Positions 57,837-64,000 of a stretch of 64,000 nt of DNA are shown piece by piece (the first letter of the stretch is position 1; each line of letters starts with the position of its first letter). Source of the stretch: Psychromonas aquimarina ATCC BAA-1526 (GTDB lineage: Bacteria > Pseudomonadota > Gammaproteobacteria > Enterobacterales > Psychromonadaceae); contig NZ_AUAM01000017.1 of the NCBI RefSeq assembly GCF_000428725.1, forward strand, positions 48,072 through 112,071. The letters are read 5' to 3'. The notes under the pieces were generated by a model. That model made no database searches, was not told the DNA's origin, and saw nothing but the letters and a program-made list of their open reading frames with translations. The position numbers and the translations under genes were made by a program.

Positions 57837-59453
57837 ATGGATACTAACCTTTTACTTTTTATCGGCACCGCATTTAGTTTCGGCATGGTAATTAACTTTA
57901 CCGGTCTGCCTCCCATGGTCGGCTTTCTACTCGCTGGCTTTGCACTGAATTTTTTCGGGTTTGAATCAAGTGAAGGTTTGAATACCTTAGCTAATTTAGG
58001 AGTTACTCTATTACTTTTTTCTATCGGCCTAAAACTGGATATCCGCACCCTGTTTAAAACTGAAGTATGGGGAGGCGCCTCAATTCATATAAGCGCCAGT
58101 ATTGTTTTTTATACCCTGCTTTTATTTGCCTTAAAACAGCTGGGTTTGAGTTTTTTCGCCGATCTGGATACCTTAGGTTTAATCTTAGTTTCCTTTGCTT
58201 TAAGCTTTTCCAGTACCGTATTTGCGGTAAAAATTCTCGAAGAAAAAAGTGAAACTAATTCACTGTACGGGCGTATTGCTATCGGTATCCTGATCATGCA
58301 GGATATTTTTGCCGTGCTGTTTTTAACGCTTTCAGTTGGTAAAGTCCCCTCTATCTGGGCCTTCGCACTCTTTGCACTGCCGCTTATTCGACCATTATTA
58401 TTTAAACTGCTGGATAGAGCTGGTCATGGCGAACTGCTGGTTTTATACGGCTTTTTCTTAGCATTAGTTATCGGTGCCGGAATATTTGAATCCGTTGGCA
58501 TGAAAGCCGACTTAGGTGCACTGATTGCCGGTATGCTGCTGGCAGGTCACCCGAGTGCAAAAGATATGGCAAGATCTCTGTTTAATATGAAAGAGCTGTT
58601 TTTAATCTGCTTCTTTTTAAGCATAGGTTTAGGCGGACTGCCGAATATGGATCACCTGTTAATCGCATCTATATTATCAGTTCTGTTATTCGGCAAAATT
58701 GCACTGTATTTCGTAACCTTAACTAAATTTAAACTACGCTCCCGTACTTCTCTTTTTGCCGCATTTTCTCTCGCCAACTACAGTGAATTCGGCTTAATTG
58801 TCGCATCCCTGGCAACCTATAAAGGCTGGTTGTCGCAAGACTGGTTAATCATTACCGCTATCGCAGTATCGCTCAGTTTTATTATTGCCTCTCTGTTAAA
58901 TAAATATTCCGATGATATCTACAGCCGTTTTACCCGCTCCTTAAAACGCTTCCAGGCCACTCGTTTACACTTAGACGACCGTCCGGTACGAGTGGGTGAT
59001 GCCCAGATTTTAGTGATGGGTATGGGACGGATCGGCGCAGGGGCTTACGATGCATTAAAAGTTAATTATGGTGAAAAAGTAATGGGAGTCGATTACGACC
59101 ATCAGACAACCCTGAAACACCGTGAATACGGACGAAGGGTGATTACCGGTGATGCCCTCGATTCTGATTTCTGGAATAAACTGCAGTTAACAGAAAATAT
59201 AAAACTGATTTTATTAGCCATGCCGGACCATAATGGTAACCGTTATGCGGCTGAGCAGCTTAACAAAATTGCCAGCTGCAGTTTTAAAGTCGCCGCCCTG
59301 GCGCATTATAAAGCCGATGAAAAGGAGCTCAATGAACTTGGTGTTAGCCCGGTTTATAATATGTACGAAGAAGCCGGCTCAGGTTTTGCGCACCATGTCT
59401 GGACAGAACTGCAGCCGCAGCTGACAACAACTCAGCATAAACAGGAACTGTAA
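57837..59453 (+). CDS. CPA2-family cation/proton antiporter with RCK (TrkA-N) domain
   Basis: 538 residues: about eleven to twelve hydrophobic segments (residues 5-365) with LLLFSIGLKLDIRTLF and a FALSFSSTVFAVKILEE motif typical of KefB/YbaL-type exchangers, then a cytosolic NAD-binding RCK domain from about 395 (AQILVMGMGRIGAGAYDAL). It may exchange K+ or Na+ for H+. The RCK domain is shorter than in KefC and no KefF/G partner is adjacent. ATG at 57837. Confidence 0.88.
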   Translation: MDTNLLLFIGTAFSFGMVINFTGLPPMVGFLLAGFALNFFGFESSEGLNTLANLGVTLLLFSIGLKLDIRTLFKTEVWGGASIHISASIVFYTLLLFALKQLGLSFFADLDTLGLILVSFALSFSSTVFAVKILEEKSETNSLYGRIAIGILIMQDIFAVLFLTLSVGKVPSIWAFALFALPLIRPLLFKLLDRAGHGELLVLYGFFLALVIGAGIFESVGMKADLGALIAGMLLAGHPSAKDMARSLFNMKELFLICFFLSIGLGGLPNMDHLLIASILSVLLFGKIALYFVTLTKFKLRSRTSLFAAFSLANYSEFGLIVASLATYKGWLSQDWLIITAIAVSLSFIIASLLNKYSDDIYSRFTRSLKRFQATRLHLDDRPVRVGDAQILVMGMGRIGAGAYDALKVNYGEKVMGVDYDHQTTLKHREYGRRVITGDALDSDFWNKLQLTENIKLILLAMPDHNGNRYAAEQLNKIASCSFKVAALAHYKADEKELNELGVSPVYNMYEEAGSGFAHHVWTELQPQLTTTQHKQEL

Positions 59454-59810
59454 AGCTGTTGATGGAAAAAGGCGTTACAGCAGCCTACGCTTTTTTCTGC
59501 CTCCTGCCGATAATAAATACGGCCTGATTTCCATGCAGAAATGACTGAATATTCAACATCAGAGCATAAATCTGTTCATTTATCGACTTGCTGAACGGCA
59601 CATTTCCATGTAGTTTGGACTATTACAGTGTGACTTTTAAATTAACTGCACTGATTTAGTGTGACTTTTCTTGCTTATTCTGCAAAAATCGTCTGCATAC
59701 TTTCTCGATTAAACTCGTTCTCTTTTTGCTTTGTTTAAGCAAATGGAAAAGCATTATTAATACAAAAAAACGAATTTTCATCAATATTCGTTTAAGAAAA
59801 AGGTAACGTT
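59454..59810. promoter_or_regulatory. asnB upstream region with paired direct repeats
   Basis: 357 bp without a gene. AGTGTGACTTTT occurs twice in the same orientation, at 59627-59638 and 59658-59669, 31 bases apart (three helical turns). This could be a regulator site pair for asnB; identity unknown. The GGTAACGTTATG at the asnB start overlaps the ribosome site and is probably unrelated to the class 1 operators. Confidence 0.4.
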
Positions 59811-61481
59811 ATGTGTTCTATTTTTGGTGTGCTCGACATTAAAAGCGATCCTCTCGCACTGCGCCAGCAGGCAATTGAAATGTCAAAACTGCTTCGTCAC
59901 CGCGGACCGGACTGGTCTGGTGTTTACTCGTCTGATAAAGCTATTCTTGTTCATGAACGTCTTTCAATTGTTGACGTAAATACAGGCGCACAGCCACTGT
60001 ACAATCAAAATGATACACATATCCTTGCGGTAAACGGCGAGATCTACAACCACAAAGACTTAGAAGCTGAATTAACCTGCGGTTACCAGTTTAAAACAAA
60101 ATCTGACTGTGAAATTATTCTTGGTTTATACGAAGAAAAAGGTAATACCTTTTTAGATGACCTTAACGGTATCTTTGCTTTCTGTTTATATGATGCAGAA
60201 AAAGACAGATACCTGATCGGCCGCGACCATATGGGTATTATCCCGCTGTATATGGGCTGGGATGAGCACGGCAACTTCTACGTTGCATCAGAAATGAAAG
60301 CATTAACGCCGGTTTGTTCAAAAGTTCAGGAATTTCCGCCGGGACATTTTCTAGATAGTGAAATAGGTGAGATAACTAAATATTATGTTCGTGACTGGAT
60401 GGAATATGATGCAGTTAAAGATAACCAGGGCAGTGCGGCCGAAATCGGTCAGGCACTTGAAGAGTCTGTTAAGCGTCAGCTTATGTGTGATGTACCCTAT
60501 GGTGTATTACTGTCAGGCGGTTTAGATTCATCAGTTATCTCTGCAGTCACACAGAAATTTGCTAAACAGCGTGTCGAAGATAATGATCAGTCCGGCGCAT
60601 GGTGGCCGCAGCTGCACTCTTTCTCTGTAGGCCTTGAAGGCTCGCCGGATTTAGCAGCGGCAGAAAAAGTTGCAAAAGAGCTGGGTACTGTACACCACCC
60701 GATTATCTTTACTGAACAAAACGGTATCGATGCACTGCGTGAAGTTATTTATCATCTGGAAACCTATGATGTGACCACTATCCGCGCTTCGACTCCTATG
60801 TATCTGATGGCACGTAAGATAAAAGCCATGGGTATCAAAATGGTACTTTCCGGTGAAGGTGCAGATGAAATCTTCGGCGGCTACTTATACTTCCATAAAG
60901 CGCCTAACTCTCAAGAGTTCCATGAAGAGTTAAACCGTAAACTTAACAAACTGCATATGTTTGACTGTTTACGTGCTAACAAATCAATGTCAGCCTGGGG
61001 TGTTGAAGCACGCGTCCCCTTCTTGGATAAAGAGTTCCTGGACGTAGCAATGCGTACTAACCCGGAGCTTAAAATGATTAAAGACGGCCGTATCGAGAAA
61101 AATATTCTGCGCGAAGCATTTGACGGTAAACTGTTAAGCGAAGTTTTATGGCGTCAGAAAGAGCAGTTCTCCGACGGTGTGGGTTACAGCTGGATTGATA
61201 CGTTAAAAGAACATATCGAAACGCAGGTAACGGATCAGCAGCTGGCAACAGCGCAGTTCAAATTCCCGATCAATACGCCGGATACTAAAGAAGCTTACTT
61301 CTACCGCAGCATTTTTGCCGAGCACTTCCCGCTGGACAGTGCAGCAGAATGTGTACCGCACGGAAAATCGGTTGCCTGTTCAACCGTTGAAGCATTAGCC
61401 TGGGATGCAAGCTTCCTGAATAATGCAGATCCTTCCGGCCGCGCAGCCGGCATCCACCACGATGCATACAAGCAGAAATAA
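59811..61481 (+). CDS. asnB: Asparagine synthetase B, glutamine-hydrolysing
   Basis: 556 residues. N-terminal glutaminase domain starts MCSIFGV with the catalytic Cys2, then LRHRGPDWSG, HERLSIVDV and NGEIYNH. C-terminal synthetase domain has the PP-loop LLSGGLDSSVIS and VLSGEGADEIFGGYLYFHKAP. Length equals E. coli AsnB (554) within two residues. Makes asparagine from aspartate, glutamine and ATP. A 264-bp repeat element separates the stop from its likely terminator at 61771. Confidence 0.97.
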   Translation: MCSIFGVLDIKSDPLALRQQAIEMSKLLRHRGPDWSGVYSSDKAILVHERLSIVDVNTGAQPLYNQNDTHILAVNGEIYNHKDLEAELTCGYQFKTKSDCEIILGLYEEKGNTFLDDLNGIFAFCLYDAEKDRYLIGRDHMGIIPLYMGWDEHGNFYVASEMKALTPVCSKVQEFPPGHFLDSEIGEITKYYVRDWMEYDAVKDNQGSAAEIGQALEESVKRQLMCDVPYGVLLSGGLDSSVISAVTQKFAKQRVEDNDQSGAWWPQLHSFSVGLEGSPDLAAAEKVAKELGTVHHPIIFTEQNGIDALREVIYHLETYDVTTIRASTPMYLMARKIKAMGIKMVLSGEGADEIFGGYLYFHKAPNSQEFHEELNRKLNKLHMFDCLRANKSMSAWGVEARVPFLDKEFLDVAMRTNPELKMIKDGRIEKNILREAFDGKLLSEVLWRQKEQFSDGVGYSWIDTLKEHIETQVTDQQLATAQFKFPINTPDTKEAYFYRSIFAEHFPLDSAAECVPHGKSVACSTVEALAWDASFLNNADPSGRAAGIHHDAYKQK

Positions 61482-61493
61482 ACGCTTTGCTTA

Positions 61494-61757
61494 GGGCCTG
61501 ATTATCTTTGAAAATTGCCCCTGTTGAGTCTGAAAGTTTCTCAATCAAGGCGCGAAGAATGAAGTTTAGTTGTTCTAAATGAGTGATGAGCAACGCAGAG
61601 TGAGGAATTTTCAGACTCAACCCGAAGGGCTGGGGCTATTTTTACACTCAACTTCGTTAGCAGTCATTAATGTAGAGCGACTACACTGCATGACTTCTGC
61701 CTTGCTGAGCATAAAAATAGCCTCCAGCAGGAACAAAGAGCAAAGATAAACAGGCCC
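61494..61757. mobile_element. MITE-like element with 17-bp terminal inverted repeats and TA target duplication
   Basis: Left end GGGCCTGATTATCTTTG (61494-61510) and right end CAAAGATAAACAGGCCC (61741-61757) are inverted repeats with one mismatch. Each end is flanked by TA (61492-61493, 61758-61759), the target duplication of IS630/Tc1-mariner elements. 264 bp, no transposase. Inside are further inverted repeats: GTTGAGTCTGAAA/TTTCAGACTCAAC and GGCTATTTTTAC near 61640 with ATAAAAATAGCC near 61710. The RNA would be highly folded. ORFs across it are not credible genes. Confidence 0.75.
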
Positions 61758-61770
61758 TAATCATTATTTT

Positions 61771-61794
61771 AAAAGCGTTCCTAGGAACGCTTTT
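61771..61794 (+). terminator. Terminator downstream of asnB and the MITE
   Basis: 11-bp stem AAAAGCGTTCC/GGAACGCTTTT followed by TTT. It lies 290 bases from the asnB stop, with the MITE in between, so it was probably adjacent before the insertion. Confidence 0.85.
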
Positions 61795-61811
61795 TTTATG
61801 GACAAAATACA

Positions 61812-62291
61812 ATGACCGAACAACACCAGCAGGCCTGCCCCTGTAAAAGCGGAAAGAGCTATCAGCAGTGCTGTCTGCCTTTTCATGAGAGCAAAGCAAA
61901 ACCTGAGACCTGTGAGCAGCTGATGCGCTCACGCTTCAGTGCCTTTGTACTGCAGTTCGGCGCTTACCTGTTTTCTACCTATGATGCCGACTTTCGCGGT
62001 TCATTAACCATTGAGCAGTTATCAGAAAAAACCATGGACTGGAAAAATTTACAAATTATCGCTTCTGAAAGCCTAGAGAAAACCGGTTTTGTTGAATTTA
62101 AAGCCTGGTACATTGAAAACGGCCGCTTAGGCTGCCATCATGAGCGCTCAAATTTTGTAAAAAAGGGTGATCAATGGCTTTATTGTGATGGTACTTTTTA
62201 TCCAGAAGAAAAATCAGGTAAGATAGCACGTAATGGAATCTGTCCCTGCGGCAGTGGTAAAAAATATAAAAGATGCTGCGCTGCTAATTAA
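61812..62291 (+). CDS. ychJ: YchJ-family protein with two SEC-C zinc motifs
   Basis: 159 residues. Zinc motifs at both ends: CPCKSGKSYQQCC at the N-terminus and CPCGSGKKYKRCC at the C-terminus. Between them is an NTF2-like domain with MRSRFSAFVLQFGAYL. YchJ function is unknown. In E. coli ychJ also neighbours purU, as here (17-base gap). ATG at 61812. Confidence 0.92.
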   Translation: MTEQHQQACPCKSGKSYQQCCLPFHESKAKPETCEQLMRSRFSAFVLQFGAYLFSTYDADFRGSLTIEQLSEKTMDWKNLQIIASESLEKTGFVEFKAWYIENGRLGCHHERSNFVKKGDQWLYCDGTFYPEEKSGKIARNGICPCGSGKKYKRCCAAN

Positions 62292-62308
62292 CAATTAAAG
62301 AGATCAAA

Positions 62309-63145
62309 ATGGAAAAGAAAACACTACTGACTGACTGCCCTGACAGCAAAGGTCTCATTGCACAGATTACAAATATCTGCCATAAACACCAGTTAAACAT
62401 TGTTAAAAACAATGAATTTGTCGACCATCAACACAGCCGCTTCTTTATGCGTACTGAAATTGAGGGTTACTTTAACGATCAGACATTATTAGCCGATTTA
62501 GACTTCAGCCTGCCGAAAGGCTCGCACCGCTCGTTAATCTCATCGCAGAAAAAGCGCATAGTAATACTTGTGACTAAAGAAGCACACTGCCTGGGTGATA
62601 TTCTGATGAAAAGCACCTACGGCGGCATTGATGTTGAGATTGCAGCCGTTATCGGTAATTATGATATTTTAGAAGATTTAGTGTCTAAGTTTGATATCCC
62701 TTACCATACCGTCAGTCACGAAGGTTTATCTCGTGAAGAGCACGAAGAAAAAGTTATGGAAGCCATTGCTCCTTACACACCGGACTATGTCATTCTTGCT
62801 AAATATATGCGTATTTTAACGCCGACATTTGTTGAAGCCTATGAGAATAAACTGATCAATATCCACCACTCATTTTTACCCGCTTTTATCGGTGCTAAAC
62901 CATACCAGCAGGCATTTGACCGCGGCGTGAAAATTATCGGTGCTACGGCACACTTTGTTAATAATGACCTCGATGAAGGCCCGATTATTATTCAGGATGT
63001 TGCCCATATCGACCATGCATACAATGCAGAAGATCTTGCTAAGGTAGGCCGCGATGTTGAGAAATCAGTATTAAGCCGTGCGCTGCAGCAGGTTTTAGAC
63101 GATAAAGTCTTTGTTTACGCTAACCGCACCGTTGTTTTTAAATAA
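62309..63145 (+). CDS. purU: Formyltetrahydrofolate deformylase
   Basis: 278 residues. N-terminal ACT domain (TDCPDSKGLIAQITNICHKHQLNI) that senses methionine/glycine in E. coli, then a formyltransferase-fold domain with the catalytic set: NIHHSFLPAF, GATAHFVNNDLDEGPIIIQDV (Asn, His and Asp). Releases formate and THF from 10-formyl-THF for purine synthesis and one-carbon balance. ATG at 62309 with AAAGAG upstream. Confidence 0.97.
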   Translation: MEKKTLLTDCPDSKGLIAQITNICHKHQLNIVKNNEFVDHQHSRFFMRTEIEGYFNDQTLLADLDFSLPKGSHRSLISSQKKRIVILVTKEAHCLGDILMKSTYGGIDVEIAAVIGNYDILEDLVSKFDIPYHTVSHEGLSREEHEEKVMEAIAPYTPDYVILAKYMRILTPTFVEAYENKLINIHHSFLPAFIGAKPYQQAFDRGVKIIGATAHFVNNDLDEGPIIIQDVAHIDHAYNAEDLAKVGRDVEKSVLSRALQQVLDDKVFVYANRTVVFK

Positions 63146-63167
63146 GCATCAGATAGATAAGCAATAG

Positions 63168-63204
63168 AAAAAGCCGTCAGCTTGTAAAAGTTAACGGCTT
63201 TTTT
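63168..63204. terminator. Terminator between purU and the convergent small gene
   Basis: Stem AAAAAGCCGT/ACGGCTTTTTT, loop 16 bases with some further pairing; T-runs in both directions. Confidence 0.85.
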
Positions 63205-63226
63205 ATTAAAAAAGTAAACAGATAAC

Positions 63227-63778
63227 CTAATTAACGGCATTGCTGTAAGTTACCTTTATCGGCTTATTATCTAAATCCAGCGTTTTATATAATTCCATCA
63301 TATCAGCCCCGACTCCAGGTGCTCTCTGTACCTCAACTTTACCAGCCTGAGTGTTTTCCTGAGCGGCCGTCAGGCGCTGCTGCGACAGGAAGGATAAATT
63401 CTCTTTAACGTCACAGGGAATATCAGGCGCAGCGCTTCGTGACAACAGTGCTTCATTATTTAATAGCTGCTTCAAACGAATGCTGGTGAAATTATTGTTA
63501 TGTAAATCTTCATTTAAAGCTGCCGCCTGCTCTAACGAAATACCTTTATTCACTAAGGGCTGTCCTTCAGGCAGGAACAGCGAATCCCGTATTGTCTGCT
63601 CAGCTAATACCTCTTCTTCAGCCGGACGGCAGGTAAACTGAGCAAAATCCCGAGCATCATCTGATAGCAAACTGAGCAGCAGATTAAATTTATCACGAGT
63701 GCCGTTATGCACAGCAGTATTTAACTGCTGACCTAACTGCCACTCATTTATTATCAGCCCGCTTTCAACTTGTTTCAT
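63227..63778 (-). CDS. Small conserved protein, possibly VC2046/SO_2500 family
   Basis: 183 residues, soluble, no signal peptide. NEWQLGQQLNTAVHNGTRDKFNLLLSLLSDDARDFAQF is an N-terminal helical block that I associate with the Vibrio/Shewanella VC2046/SO_2500 family; this assignment is from memory and tentative. The C-terminal half is low in motifs (VGADMMELYKTLDLDNKPI). Function unknown. Convergent with purU. Confidence 0.55.
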   Translation of the reverse strand: MKQVESGLIINEWQLGQQLNTAVHNGTRDKFNLLLSLLSDDARDFAQFTCRPAEEEVLAEQTIRDSLFLPEGQPLVNKGISLEQAAALNEDLHNNNFTSIRLKQLLNNEALLSRSAAPDIPCDVKENLSFLSQQRLTAAQENTQAGKVEVQRAPGVGADMMELYKTLDLDNKPIKVTYSNAVN

Positions 63779-63907
63779 ATTTATACGATTTTCGACATTT
63801 AATAGACATAATCTAAGTTATCGGCAACAAACTGATTTTATTTAATGTTTTTCTTTAATTTTCTCTTCACAAACAAAAAAATACTGATATTATTCACCGC
63901 GAAATGA

Positions 63908-63992
<85 letters not shown>

Positions 63993-64000
63993 TTTCAATC

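Noticed and set aside
59801..59813. GTAACGTTATG at the asnB start as another class 1 operator
   Set aside because: It overlaps the ribosome site and start codon, and asnB is not part of the sugar island; probably coincidence.
61285..61620. Minus-strand 111-codon ORF over the asnB 3' end
   Set aside because: It is a shadow of asnB and of the MITE-like element; no ribosome site and no protein features.

Overview
The window looks like a chromosomal segment of a marine gammaproteobacterium. The housekeeping blocks (mrdA-rodA-rlpA, mreBCD-maf-rng-yhdP-nit-tldD, gyrA/serC/hisC/aroA, nrdAB-yfaE, asnB, ychJ, purU) have the gene order and protein similarity of the Vibrio/Shewanella/Psychromonas group. 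A Psychromonas-like host is my best guess, but it is inferred from gene content and moderate AT richness, not demonstrated.

Layout. 0-2.2 kb: end of mrdA, then rodA and rlpA (cell elongation). 2.2-7.4 kb: pmbA, darP, a double-Cache chemoreceptor and a periplasmic solute-binding protein. 7.6-18.6 kb, minus strand: the shape operon mreB-mreC-mreD-maf-rng-yhdP-nitrilase-tldD. 18.9-25.7 kb, minus strand: a small membrane protein, aroA, hisC, serC and gyrA. 26-31.7 kb: ubiG, a 64-residue orphan protein with a perfect FNR-type site upstream, and nrdA-nrdB-yfaE behind paired DnaA-box-like and NrdR-box-like sites. The 3' end of yfaE is followed by a second, synonymously diverged copy of itself.

31.8-55.6 kb is an accessory carbohydrate island and the main point of interest. 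It encodes two secreted clan-A glycoside hydrolases, a CE2-type deacetylase, a LamB-type sugar porin with a MalM-like lipoprotein, a free-standing carbohydrate-binding-like lipoprotein, and a cellobiose/chitobiose-family PTS (one IIB, one IIA, two near-identical IIC). It also encodes two GH1 phospho-glycosidases, a ROK kinase, mannose-6-phosphate isomerase and three LacI-family regulators. The combination PTS-Lac + GH1 + ROK + ManA + mannanase-like enzyme parallels the Bacillus subtilis gmu (glucomannan) operon, so I read the island as an acetylated gluco-/galacto-mannan locus. The proposed route is: surface lipoprotein and secreted hydrolases cut the polymer, CE2 removes acetyl groups, the porin admits oligosaccharides, the PTS phosphorylates and imports disaccharides, GH1 splits them, and ManA feeds mannose-6-P to glycolysis. 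Substrate is inference. Two palindromic operator classes recur across the island: GTAACGTTAC-like (nine sites) and GGTAAGCGCTTACC-like (three sites).

56-64 kb: a Sel1-repeat protein, a CPA2/KefB-type antiporter, asnB, a MITE-like element with TA target duplication, ychJ, purU, a small conserved protein and tRNA-Tyr.
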